Below the pieces are notes generated by a model. That model saw only the letters and a program-made list of their open reading frames with translations. It made no database searches and was not told the DNA's origin. Below are positions 49,262-57,890 of a DNA stretch of 64,000 nucleotides, one piece after another. Each line of letters begins with the position of its first letter. The stretch's first letter is position 1. This DNA comes from Bacillus sp. N1-1 (lineage in GTDB: Bacteria; Bacillota; Bacilli; Bacillales; Guptibacillaceae): NCBI RefSeq assembly GCF_009818105.1, contig NZ_CP046564.1, forward strand, positions 1,550,001 through 1,614,000, read 5' to 3'. Position numbers and translations under genes: made by a program.

Positions 49262-50755
49262 TTACTCTTTAGGTAAAGGCCACCAGTGGAGGTTGTCTTT
49301 TTCTAGAAGCTCATCTGCAGCTTTTGGTCCCATTGAACCTGCTGGATAGTTCGGGAATTCTTTTTCCTTCTCATTTGCCCATGTGACCGAAATCGGGTCA
49401 ATGAACTGCCATGAGAGAGCGACTTCATCCCAACGTGCAAAGTTCGTAGCATCACCGCGCATCACGTCGTGTAGGAGGCGTTCATACGCTTCTGGTGAGT
49501 TCATATTGTTTTCTTGATGGTTATTGAAGGTTAACTGAATTGGCGTTGTTTTACGCATATCTCCTGTATCCTTCGCATTCAAGTGAAGGGTGATGCCTTC
49601 TTCAGGTTGAATGTGGATAACGAGAATATTCGGTCCAAGTTTACCACTTTCATTTTTATAAAGATTCATTGGCAAGTCTTTAAACTCAACTAGTATTTTA
49701 GTGGACTTATTTGTCATACGTTTACCCGTACGAATATAGAACGGTACACCTGCCCAGCGGAAATTATCAATCATCAGTTTTGCCGCAACAAATGTTTCCG
49801 TATTTGATTCTTCATCCACATTATCTTCTTCACGATAGCCTGGTAATGTTTCTCCATTTACTTCGCCTTGCTTGTATTGACCACGAACGAAGTAGTCGTT
49901 TACTTCTTCCGGTTTAACAGCACGAAGCGCGCGAAGTACTTTCACCTTCTCACCGCGAATCTCTTCTGTTGAAAGGCTAACAGGCGGTTCCATCGCTAGA
50001 AGTGAAACCATTTGAAGCACGTGATTTTGAACCATGTCACGAAGGGCACCAGACTTTTCGTAATATCCTCCACGTGTTTCAACACCGACAGTTTCGCTAG
50101 AGGTAATTTGGATATTTGATATGTGGCGACTGTTCCATAGTGGTTCAAACATGGAATTGGCGAAACGAATGGCTTCGATATTTTGCACCATTTCTTTTCC
50201 TAAGTAGTGATCAATACGGTAAACTTCATCTTCAGAGAAGACTTGACGAATTTCATCATTCAGCTTTTGAGCTGATGGGAAATTGTGGCCAAAAGGTTTT
50301 TCAATAACAAGACGATTAAAGCCGTCTCCATTTGTTAAACCTTCAGAATCTAGATTTAGTGCAATTGTTCCAAAGAATTCCGGAGCCATCGCCATATAAA
50401 AAATGCGATTTCCTGGAATATTAAACTTCTCATCGAGTGATTGTGTTAATTCATTTAATTCCTGGTAAGATTCTTTCTTTGTAACATCAAATGGTTGGTA
50501 GAAGAAATGACTGCTAAATTCCTCGTGCTTGTCATCTTTATCCATGCATGCTGTATGTATAACAGAATCATGAACATTTGAACGGAATTCTTCGTTGGTA
50601 AGCTGTCTTCTTGCTACTCCCACTACAGCGAAATCCTCAGCAAGTACACCTTTACAATAGAGGTTATACAGTGATGGGAATAGCTTGCGTTTGGCAAGAT
50701 CTCCTGTTGCACCGAATATAACGATAACAGAAGCCTGTTTTGATGGTTGATTCAT
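49262..50755 (-). CDS. zwf: glucose-6-phosphate 1-dehydrogenase
   Basis: First enzyme of the oxidative pentose phosphate pathway: glucose 6-phosphate plus NADP to 6-phosphoglucono-lactone. The 497-residue protein has the nucleotide motif FGATGDLAKRKLFPSLYNL, the substrate-binding RIDHYLGKE, EKPFGHNF, and YFVRGQYKQGEVNGE further on. Length is typical. ATG with GAGGT seven bases upstream. It faces gndA tail to tail with the pseudogene and the cyclase gene between. Confidence 0.94.
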   Translation of the reverse strand: MNQPSKQASVIVIFGATGDLAKRKLFPSLYNLYCKGVLAEDFAVVGVARRQLTNEEFRSNVHDSVIHTACMDKDDKHEEFSSHFFYQPFDVTKKESYQELNELTQSLDEKFNIPGNRIFYMAMAPEFFGTIALNLDSEGLTNGDGFNRLVIEKPFGHNFPSAQKLNDEIRQVFSEDEVYRIDHYLGKEMVQNIEAIRFANSMFEPLWNSRHISNIQITSSETVGVETRGGYYEKSGALRDMVQNHVLQMVSLLAMEPPVSLSTEEIRGEKVKVLRALRAVKPEEVNDYFVRGQYKQGEVNGETLPGYREEDNVDEESNTETFVAAKLMIDNFRWAGVPFYIRTGKRMTNKSTKILVEFKDLPMNLYKNESGKLGPNILVIHIQPEEGITLHLNAKDTGDMRKTTPIQLTFNNHQENNMNSPEAYERLLHDVMRGDATNFARWDEVALSWQFIDPISVTWANEKEKEFPNYPAGSMGPKAADELLEKDNLHWWPLPKE

Positions 50756-50873
50756 CTTTGTGACCTCACTTTTTCATTATTGCTGTTCCAGAGGGAACGT
50801 ATGGAAGGAACAGTGAATTCCTACTTCATCAGTAAAGATAAGACCAATCAAATGCTGATCAGATGATATCGAT

Positions 50874-50897
50874 CCCGTAACAGAACTAGTTACCGGG
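50874..50897. other. interrupted inverted repeat between zwf and the lipoprotein gene
   Basis: CCCGTAAC and GTTACCGGG pair (one bulge) across a 7-base gap, without a T tract. It is the only structure noted in the 389-bp stretch 50756-51144, which otherwise shows no credible gene; the open frames there lack ribosome sites. Confidence 0.25.
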
Positions 50898-51144
50898 TTC
50901 CCAAGTAAAAATTTTATAGCTTTTTCGCGGTAAAATCAAATAGTGTGATTGGATATCAAGCTGAATTTTTAATATTAAATCGACTATTTGAAATCTGTAA
51001 GCGATACCATGATTAGTACCTTGGGAAAAGGATCGTAAGGACATTTGAACGGAAAAGGATAAACTTTTTCCTGAGAGATAGAATGGTTGCATTCAATTGT
51101 GGCGAATATAGTGGATAGGAGCGTTAATAGGGAGGATGAATAAG

Positions 51145-51759
51145 ATGATTCGAGTACTGACAATCTTCTTCCTGTTTTTTGGCATTATTCTAGGGTGTGC
51201 AATTGAGAAGCCGCAAAATTTAGGCGAAGTAGAAGCCGATCGTCCAGCATCTGTACAAAGCATTGTTATGAAAAAAGCGTATCTCGTTTTAAATGCTTTA
51301 AGAGAACAAGAGATGGACAAAGTATCTCGTTATGTTCATCCACAAAAAGGGGTACTTCTTTCTCCATTTGGAACGGTTGATAAAAATCGTGCACAGGTAT
51401 TGATGCCTTCTCAGGTGAAAGAGTTATTCCGGGTACCCAATCAAAAGCAGCTTGAATGGGGGACGGATGACGGTAAAGGAGATCCAATTCGACTGACACC
51501 TCAAGCTTATTTTGAAAAATATGTTTATGATGTCGAATTTAGTGAGACTGAGTTAGTTACGTACGATGGGATATATAAAGAGACAAATCGTATTCAAAAT
51601 ATAGATGAAGCTTTTCCAAATAGCCATTATGTTGAGTTCTTTGTACCTGGATCGGAAGAAAATGAAGGAATGGATTGGAAGAGTCTTAAATTGGTGTTTT
51701 CTGAACATAATAACGATCACTATTTAGTTGGTATTGTTCATGATCAATGGTCACCTTAA
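51145..51759 (+). CDS. lipoprotein of unknown function
   Basis: A 204-residue exported lipoprotein with signal and lipobox FFGIILGC. The mature protein is mixed alpha/beta (VLNALREQEMDKVSRYVHPQ, FEKYVYDVEF, GMDWKSLKLVFSEHNNDHYL near the end), which faintly recalls NTF2-like folds, but I do not recognise the family. ATG 51145 with GGGAGG nine bases before; the ATG at 51136 directly abuts that ribosome site. It is upstream of ctaM, 121 bp apart. Confidence 0.78.
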   Translation: MIRVLTIFFLFFGIILGCAIEKPQNLGEVEADRPASVQSIVMKKAYLVLNALREQEMDKVSRYVHPQKGVLLSPFGTVDKNRAQVLMPSQVKELFRVPNQKQLEWGTDDGKGDPIRLTPQAYFEKYVYDVEFSETELVTYDGIYKETNRIQNIDEAFPNSHYVEFFVPGSEENEGMDWKSLKLVFSEHNNDHYLVGIVHDQWSP

Positions 51760-51771
51760 TGTGAACAAAAC

Positions 51772-51809
51772 GTGTCACGAAATGGAATTTTACGTGCGAG
51801 ATGTGTCAC
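51772..51809 (+). promoter_or_regulatory. paired GTGTCAC sites upstream of ctaM
   Basis: GTGTCAC occurs at 51772-51778 (CGTGTCACG, an odd palindrome) and 51803-51809 (TGTGTCACA, another), 31 bp or about three helical turns apart. The second also reads TGCGA-GATGTG-TCACA, close to an FNR box. They lie 72-109 bp before the ctaM start. Confidence 0.35.
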
Positions 51810-51880
51810 ATAGGTTGCTCATTTAGAGAAACTTTCTTATCCTTAAAAGGTAGATTAATGTGATAAGGAGAAGAATTTGT

Positions 51881-52411
51881 ATGAGTGATGTAAAACAACG
51901 GAATTATACACCATGGATCGTTGGGCTATCCATTGCAGTTAACGTGCTCGTTGTTATCCTGTTTTTCCTACCCGAATACAGCGGTGAGGTAGGATTTGAT
52001 ATTACGCTTTTGCCTTTGCTTAACGCAGTTTTTAATAGCTTTACTTTTGTTTTCTTAGTAGCTGCGCTGATCTTTATTAAGCAAAAGAATATTAAGTTGC
52101 ACAAGCGCTTTATTTTTGCCGCCTTTACAACGACAGCGTTATTTTTAGTTTCTTATGTAACGTATCACGGATTGTCTGAATCCACTTCTTTTGGAGGAGA
52201 AGGACTGATACGATCCGTCTATTTCTTTATTTTGATTTCACATATTATCCTTGCGGCTGCGATTGTTCCTCTTGCTTTAATCACAGTTACGCGCGGCCTT
52301 AATATGCAAGTTGCAAAACATAGGAAAATTGCAAGATGGACGATGCCGATCTGGTTGTATGTGAGTATGACAGGTGTTGTCGTTTATTTGATGATTTCTC
52401 CGTACTATTGA
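51881..52411 (+). CDS. ctaM: CtaM/YozB, DUF420-family cytochrome oxidase assembly protein
   Basis: A 176-residue membrane protein with five helices and family histidines spread over them (IKLHKRFIFA, VTYHGLSES, ISHIILAAAIVPLALI, AKHRKIARWTMPIWLYVSMT). In Bacillus and Staphylococcus CtaM is needed to make active heme-A-type terminal oxidases, probably at heme handling. ATG 51881 with AAGGAGAAG upstream. The other cta genes (ctaABCDEFG) are not in this window. Regulation by redox-type sites upstream is possible. Confidence 0.88.
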   Translation: MSDVKQRNYTPWIVGLSIAVNVLVVILFFLPEYSGEVGFDITLLPLLNAVFNSFTFVFLVAALIFIKQKNIKLHKRFIFAAFTTTALFLVSYVTYHGLSESTSFGGEGLIRSVYFFILISHIILAAAIVPLALITVTRGLNMQVAKHRKIARWTMPIWLYVSMTGVVVYLMISPYY

Positions 52412-52418
52412 TAGGTTG

Positions 52419-52446
52419 AAAAAACAGGCAAATGCCTGTTTTTTTA
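52419..52446 (+). terminator. terminator after ctaM
   Basis: A 12-bp perfect stem (AAAAAACAGGCA arm, 2-base loop) followed by T. Confidence 0.9.
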
Positions 52447-52573
52447 TTTGGATTAATAGCTGCATGGCATGGGGGAGTTGGGGAGAGACTACCGATATGT
52501 GAATGGATGTGGCATATCCTCTCATCTTATGCTACTTTTGATAGTGAACGTATTTATTCAAGGAGGTACGATT

Positions 52574-53284
52574 ATGAGTGTTCATATTGGTGCGAAACAA
52601 GGAGATATTGCGGAAACGATTTTATTACCCGGAGATCCGCTTCGTGCGAAGTACATTGCAGAAACGTTCTTAGAAGACGTTGTCTGCTATAACGAAGTAA
52701 GAGGAATGCTTGGATACACTGGTACATATAAAGGGGAAAGAATTTCTGTTCAGGGAACCGGTATGGGCGTGCCGTCGATTTCGATCTACGTGAATGAGCT
52801 TATTCAAAGCTATGGCGTAAAGAATTTGATTCGAGTTGGCACATGTGGCGCGTTGAAGAAAGAAGTGAAAGTAAGAGACGTCATTCTTGCGATGAGTGCC
52901 ACTTCTGATTCTGGTGTAAACCGTCTTCAATTTAATGGCATGGATTTTGCCCCAACAGCTGATTTTAACCTATTAAAAAATGCTTATGATGCTGCATCCG
53001 AAAAAGAAATGAGTGTTCATGTAGGGAATGTGTTTACAAGTGATTCCTTCTATCGTGACAACCCGGAAATTTTCCAACAGCTTGCTGACTATCAAGTGCT
53101 AGGTGTTGAAATGGAAACTTCCGCTCTTTATACGATCGCTGCAAAATATGGCGTGAATGCACTGACCGTACTGACTGTTAGTGATCATATTGTAACGGGC
53201 GAAGAAACGACTTCTGAAGAGCGTCAAACAACGTTTAAAGAAATGATGATTATCGCTCTGGAAGCGGCTTTAAAACAAAAGTAA
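52574..53284 (+). CDS. deoD: purine-nucleoside phosphorylase (DeoD type)
   Basis: Cleaves purine (deoxy)ribonucleosides with phosphate to base and (deoxy)ribose 1-phosphate; hexameric, broad-specificity bacterial type. The 236 residues contain [38 protein letters not shown] and [13 protein letters not shown], with the catalytic Asp in TVSDHI. ATG 52574 behind AAGGAGG; the longer upstream frame has no homology. Single gene with terminator. Confidence 0.95.
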   Translation: MSVHIGAKQGDIAETILLPGDPLRAKYIAETFLEDVVCYNEVRGMLGYTGTYKGERISVQGTGMGVPSISIYVNELIQSYGVKNLIRVGTCGALKKEVKVRDVILAMSATSDSGVNRLQFNGMDFAPTADFNLLKNAYDAASEKEMSVHVGNVFTSDSFYRDNPEIFQQLADYQVLGVEMETSALYTIAAKYGVNALTVLTVSDHIVTGEETTSEERQTTFKEMMIIALEAALKQK

Positions 53285-53292
53285 AACATGGG

Positions 53293-53324
53293 AGAAGACG
53301 AGCGTAAAGCTGGTCTTCTTTTTT
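53293..53324 (+). terminator. terminator after deoD
   Basis: AGAAGAC and AGC pair with GCT and GTCTTCT (one G-G mismatch), then six T. Nothing else is seen in the gap to 53465. Confidence 0.82.
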
Positions 53325-53465
53325 GGCTATACGTGATTTTTGGTGAGGCGAGTTCCACTCTGCTAAAAGTTTTCAGCTCCTTGGGAGTATGGGCATATTT
53401 TTCTTGATTTATGAATCCAACGTTTACTGACTTGGACGGTCAAAAATACAGGCATGTTTTATTAG

Positions 53466-54083
53466 TTAATAAGCGATTCCTACGCGTTTTGCGATATGAT
53501 TCCTTTCAATGAGTTCTTGATACACATAATTAGCCGTGTCTCCAGTTGAAATTTCTTTTCCATCTTCAGGAAGATAATTTTCTTCAATCCGGTAATGACC
53601 ACGAGCCTCTCCTTCTGGTAAGTAGGTTGGGCATATAATGGTCCACTCCATACTGCTTTTATTCAGCATCTCGTAGACAGCGAGATGCTCTCTTGCTGCT
53701 CGGGTTGTTTTACGTTTTGATTCGGAAGACTCAAAACGATAAATGCTAGGATCGGTACGGCTGTTTAGTATACCTGCTGTACCAACTGTAATGATGCGCT
53801 TTATTCCCTGTTTCTTCATGACGCTTAGCAGAATCGGTATGCTCTCGGATAACGTTGTTGTTTTATCCGTTCCAAGTGCACTGATCATCACGTCGGCACC
53901 TTCGCTTGCTTTCATCACGTCATCTTCATTTAACACATCACCTTCAACTATTGTTACCCCATCTTTAATTGAAAGCTTTTCTGGTGATCGTACAAGAACA
54001 GATACGTTATGGTGATCTCTAAGAGCTTGTGTTAATATTTTGCTACCAACCCGGCCAGTAGCCCCTAAAATGAATACATTCAT
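53466..54083 (-). CDS. NAD(P)-binding atypical SDR-family protein (YwnB/YhfK-like)
   Basis: A 205-residue Rossmann-fold protein with the dinucleotide-binding motif FILGATGRVGSKI at the N-terminus, then VLVRSPEKL, VEGDVLNEDDV, VMISALGTDKTTT, RIITVGTAG and WTIICPTYLPEG. It matches flavin-reductase-like/NmrA-type SDRs that often lack catalytic Tyr-x3-Lys; the substrate is unknown. ATG with GAGGAGG seven bases upstream. It stands alone, divergent from the amidohydrolase operon. Confidence 0.86.
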   Translation of the reverse strand: MNVFILGATGRVGSKILTQALRDHHNVSVLVRSPEKLSIKDGVTIVEGDVLNEDDVMKASEGADVMISALGTDKTTTLSESIPILLSVMKKQGIKRIITVGTAGILNSRTDPSIYRFESSESKRKTTRAAREHLAVYEMLNKSSMEWTIICPTYLPEGEARGHYRIEENYLPEDGKEISTGDTANYVYQELIERNHIAKRVGIAY

Positions 54084-54320
54084 CTTATATCCTCCTCACT
54101 AGCGTTTTCACTTTATTTTAGAAAACGTTGTGATCCATTGCAAATAAGAGGGTTCCATTTTTTCTTATTTTGAATGAACTGCTCTGAGTAGGTTGATCGA
54201 TTTCATAATATTTCACAATAGATTTGCAAGTTTTACTTATAAAGTTCAGAATTTTTGTTAAAATACTCATAACGTATGATGCGTGTTTGCTTTAGATAGA
54301 GGAGAGGGGAAGATCTTACA

Positions 54321-55526
54321 ATGAGAACAGCACTTTTTGAGAGATTAGAAGAGTTATATCCACAAATGGTTGAACTAAGAAGAGAACTTCATCAGCATCC
54401 GGAGCTTTCTTTCCATGAAGTTCACACACCTAAACGAATCGCTGAATTTTATGAAAAGCTTGGAATGTCTATTCGTACTGAAGTAGGTGGAAGAGGTGTT
54501 GTAGCTGTTCTTGAAGGAGCATTTCCTGGTAAAACAGTAGCCTTACGAGCGGATTTCGATGCTCTTCCAATAAATGATGAGAAAAATGTTCCTTATAAAT
54601 CGACGGTGCCTGGCGTGATGCATGCTTGCGGACACGACGGGCATACTTCTACTCTTTTACATCTTGCAAAAGCATTAAACGAACAATGTGATCAGTTACC
54701 TGGACGAGTTGTTTTTATCCATCAATTTGCAGAAGAAATCACGCCTGGTGGCGCAAAGCCGATGATCGAAGATGGGTGTCTTGATGGTGTTGACGTGCTT
54801 TTTGGAACGCATCTCTGGTCAGGGTTTCCTACAGGAACCGTCGCATACAAAACAGGACGTATTATGGCAGCTGCCGACTCGTTTGAAATTGTCGTAAAAG
54901 GAAGAGGTGGGCATGGAGGTATTCCGCACGAAGCGGTCGATTCGATTGTCATTGCTAGTCAGCTTGTTAGTCAGTTACAGCAAATCGTTAGTCGATTTAT
55001 TGATCCAGGTCATACAGCCGTCTTGTCAATTGGCTCCTTCCATGCAGGATCGGCGTTTAACGTTATTTCAGAAACGGCTACTCTGAAAGGAACCGTTCGT
55101 ACTTTTGATCGGGATGTTCGCGAGAAAATCATTACGTTAATGGAACGAATGATTAAAGGGACGTGTGAAAGTAGCGGGGCTGACTATAGGTTTACCTATG
55201 ATCGAGGATACCCCCCTGTCGTGAATCACGAGAAGGAAACGATGATGCTGAAGGAAGCGGCCCAAAGAGTAGAAAATGTAAAAAAAGTGGTCGAAACAGA
55301 AGCTTTAATGGTCGGAGAAGATGTTGCTTATTATCTTGAAAAAGTACCGGGAACGTTCTTTTTAACTGGTTCAGGAAATAAGGAGTGCGCATCGACTTAT
55401 CCTCATCATCATCCTATGTTTGATATTGATGAGAAGGCGATGTTAATAGCTGCTAAAACGCTTGGAGAGGCAACGTTATCTTATTTAGAACAACATCGTT
55501 ATGAAGCAGAAGAGGTTAAGAGTTAA
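54321..55526 (+). CDS. M20D-family amidohydrolase (N-acyl amino acid hydrolase type)
   Basis: Metal-dependent hydrolase that splits amide bonds of N-acylated amino acids or similar small compounds. The 401-residue protein has the M20D metal ligands: ACGHDGHTS (about 95-103), FAEEITPGGAK, GRGGHGGIPHE in the dimer/lid domain, and the C-terminal YPHHHPMFDIDEKA. The real substrate is not known. ATG with GAGGGG about eleven bases upstream. The next gene, a PucR-type regulator, follows 21 bp later and is likely co-transcribed, hinting that the pair serves an amide or nitrogen-source pathway (inference). Confidence 0.88.
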   Translation: MRTALFERLEELYPQMVELRRELHQHPELSFHEVHTPKRIAEFYEKLGMSIRTEVGGRGVVAVLEGAFPGKTVALRADFDALPINDEKNVPYKSTVPGVMHACGHDGHTSTLLHLAKALNEQCDQLPGRVVFIHQFAEEITPGGAKPMIEDGCLDGVDVLFGTHLWSGFPTGTVAYKTGRIMAAADSFEIVVKGRGGHGGIPHEAVDSIVIASQLVSQLQQIVSRFIDPGHTAVLSIGSFHAGSAFNVISETATLKGTVRTFDRDVREKIITLMERMIKGTCESSGADYRFTYDRGYPPVVNHEKETMMLKEAAQRVENVKKVVETEALMVGEDVAYYLEKVPGTFFLTGSGNKECASTYPHHHPMFDIDEKAMLIAAKTLGEATLSYLEQHRYEAEEVKS

Positions 55527-55547
55527 GAGAATAGGAGGAGGAAATGA

Positions 55548-57386
55548 ATGGCGAGAGGGTTGCTTGAAAATGAAGCAGAATTAAGTAAAAGACAGCTACA
55601 TTTATTGATGCAAGTATCAACCATTTTTAACTCATCACTTGATTTCTATGCGGTGATTCAGTCAGTTATTGAAGAGGCCGTCTCTGTCATTGATGCTGCA
55701 GACGGTGGGGTGCTCTTTTTATATGATGATGAGCGAAGGAGATTGAAAGTAGCAGGATCGACTGGGTTCCGAAAGAAAACGGTAAATGAGGTATTGCTTC
55801 AATCTGGAGAATCGATGACTGGCCTTGCTTTTGAAAAAAAAGAAACGCTCCACTTTAAAACAAGCTATGAAGTAGAAGAAGCGATGAAAACAATGACGCC
55901 TCAGAATGCAACGCTCTACCATCAGTCCGCTGATGATTTACCTATGAGTACCATTTGTATTCCAATTACTAAAGAAGACGATTGTACAGGGGTTATCGTG
56001 TTAGATCAATTTAATCAAGAAAAAGAGTTTACGAAGGACGATATTCGATTAGTTGAAGCCATCTCGTCTCAAGCGGCGATTGCTCTCATGAACGCGAATT
56101 TGTATCGAAACAAGGAAGCTTCTCTTCAAAAATTAAAGCAATTTAACAAGACAATGATTAATCAAAATGAAAGTTTATCAAAGTCCGTGGAAACCCACCA
56201 TGCCCTATCTGATATCGGAATGAATGAAGGTTCTTTTCAAGAAATTTGTTCTTATCTTAAAAATTCCATCGGTAAAACCGTCATGATTTTTGATCCATTT
56301 GGTGAAGTGAAAGCGTCGAGCCACTCTGAATGGTCATCAACTGTAAACTTGCAAGAAATGATTCTGAATCACCTCAATACAATTAAGCAAAAAAAACATG
56401 AGGTTGAAGTTTTTCACGCTAAAGAAGATTTCTTGTTATTCCCACTTGGTAGACTTTCCTTCCCACTAGGCTATCTGGCAATTATTTCTGAATCGCTACC
56501 GCTTACAAGGTTTGAACATTCTGCTGTTTTTCATGCATGCACAGTGGCTGGTCTACAATTAATGAAGCAAGAAGCGGAGCATAAAGAGCGGCAGCGGCTC
56601 ACCGGTGAACTTCTCATCAATCTTCTATCTTCTCAGGAAGAGGAAGCGGATCTAAGCTATCTTGCCGATCGACTTCAAGCCGATTGGAATGCTTTTTTTA
56701 CCGTTGCGGTTCTCGATGTTCCGCAAGAAGTAGAGCAGGGACACGAAGAGTGGTTGCGAAGTTGCATTCATGCATCTATTAGTCATTTGCTTCAAAAAGG
56801 TGATACGAAATTGCTTGTGACAGAGTGGGGGAGGCAGATTGTCATCCTCTTCCTCGATGCTAATGGGGTAGAATCTTCAATCGTATCAGTGAATCGCTTT
56901 ATCCGTGATTTTAAAGCTCTCACTTCATCTATTACGTCAGAAAAAATGTGTAGAATCGGAATCGGAAAATCAGTTAAGGGAATATGCGCATTAGACCAGT
57001 CTTTCAATGAAGCCAAGAAAACAATTAAATTTTTAGAACGCTTTACATTTGCTGGGTATTCGTCATGGTATGGAGAAATTGGAGCGCTTCGATTGTTGTT
57101 AAACAACAACGAGGATGAGCTTGCTAATTATGCACTTGAGTATCTCTCTCCCTTACTTGCTTATGAGAAGCGACGCAAAGGAGAGCTTTTTCAAACATTG
57201 TTTGTGTACTTATCGACAGGGCAGGATATCAAAAACGCTTCAGAACAACTGCATGTTCATGTGAATACAATGAACTACCGTATTCAACGTATCCAAGAAA
57301 TTTTAACGATTAATTTTAACGATCCATCTGACCTATTGAACATTCAAGTTGCTTGTAGTATTTATCGCTATTTATTTGAAGCGTAA
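55548..57386 (+). CDS. GAF-domain PucR-type transcriptional regulator
   Basis: A 612-residue regulator. N-terminal GAF domain (about 15-190: FNSSLDFYAVIQSVIEEAV, DAADGGVLFLYDDE, AISSQAAIALMNANLYRNKE), a linker, a second alpha/beta sensory region (about 230-350), a degenerate GGDEF-like middle (about 370-500), and a C-terminal PucR/CdaR helix-turn-helix (about 545-612) with ASEQLHVHVNTMNYRIQRIQ. Such proteins sense a metabolite and control purine, allantoin, sugar-acid or amino-acid catabolism. Located in an apparent operon with the M20D amidohydrolase, its likely target. ATG 55548 behind AGGAGGAGG. Confidence 0.86.
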   Translation: MARGLLENEAELSKRQLHLLMQVSTIFNSSLDFYAVIQSVIEEAVSVIDAADGGVLFLYDDERRRLKVAGSTGFRKKTVNEVLLQSGESMTGLAFEKKETLHFKTSYEVEEAMKTMTPQNATLYHQSADDLPMSTICIPITKEDDCTGVIVLDQFNQEKEFTKDDIRLVEAISSQAAIALMNANLYRNKEASLQKLKQFNKTMINQNESLSKSVETHHALSDIGMNEGSFQEICSYLKNSIGKTVMIFDPFGEVKASSHSEWSSTVNLQEMILNHLNTIKQKKHEVEVFHAKEDFLLFPLGRLSFPLGYLAIISESLPLTRFEHSAVFHACTVAGLQLMKQEAEHKERQRLTGELLINLLSSQEEEADLSYLADRLQADWNAFFTVAVLDVPQEVEQGHEEWLRSCIHASISHLLQKGDTKLLVTEWGRQIVILFLDANGVESSIVSVNRFIRDFKALTSSITSEKMCRIGIGKSVKGICALDQSFNEAKKTIKFLERFTFAGYSSWYGEIGALRLLLNNNEDELANYALEYLSPLLAYEKRRKGELFQTLFVYLSTGQDIKNASEQLHVHVNTMNYRIQRIQEILTINFNDPSDLLNIQVACSIYRYLFEA

Positions 57387-57387
57387 A

Positions 57388-57672
57388 TTATTCATCATCT
57401 GGCTGAAGATAAGGACGAAGTTTTCGAACATATCGTCGAATATCAAATAAAAGTTTCGCTTGTAACTTTTTGTTTTCTTCAAATGTTTGAATGTGGGAGA
57501 TGGAAGGGAAGGATCCATGCTCATTGAATTGAACTGGAATTAGCCCTGTTTTTAATAATTCACCATTTTCACGATTAATGATTTCGACTTCGACGGATGC
57601 TTCGAATGTTTCCGGAATATGATGATCGACGAGTTGTTTCACATTTTGTACTTTGAATAATAGTTGAGCCAT
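57388..57672 (-). CDS. hypothetical 94-residue protein
   Basis: Small soluble protein (MAQLLFKVQNVKQLVDHHIP at the start, FDIRRYVRKLRPYLQPDDE at the end) with alternating strands and an amphipathic C-terminal helix. I do not recognise the family. The start 57672 has AAGGAGG seven bases upstream. Convergent with the PucR-type gene; the two stop codons are separated by a single base. Confidence 0.7.
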   Translation of the reverse strand: MAQLLFKVQNVKQLVDHHIPETFEASVEVEIINRENGELLKTGLIPVQFNEHGSFPSISHIQTFEENKKLQAKLLFDIRRYVRKLRPYLQPDDE

Positions 57673-57733
57673 TGTAAATCCTCCTTCATCTACCATTACC
57701 CATACTTACAAAGAAATAGCCTTTAAAACATGT

Positions 57734-57764
57734 AAAAACAGCCTGTTCATAGAGGCTGTTTTTA
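57734..57764 (+). terminator. orphan terminator-like hairpin
   Basis: An 11-bp perfect stem (AAAAACAGCCT arm, 8-base loop) with TTTTT on the plus strand, in the gap between the divergent hypothetical and kinase genes. It may stop read-through from the PucR operon. Confidence 0.6.
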
Positions 57765-57890
57765 TTAGTTTAGAAGATTGTTAAAGAAAGTAATCGCTAT
57801 TTTTGTAAATGTGGAAGGATTTTGAAGAATTTTGTCAAATTGATACATAGAAAAACAGAAAGTCGATATCAAAATGGAGTGGAGTACGCG

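Noticed and set aside
50886..51092. 68-codon minus-strand frame between zwf and the lipoprotein gene
   Set aside because: No ribosome site and composition unlike a protein.
54104..54118. CcpA cre site (TGAAAACGCTAGTG) before the SDR gene
   Set aside because: The second half-site does not match the cre consensus (ends TG instead of CA).
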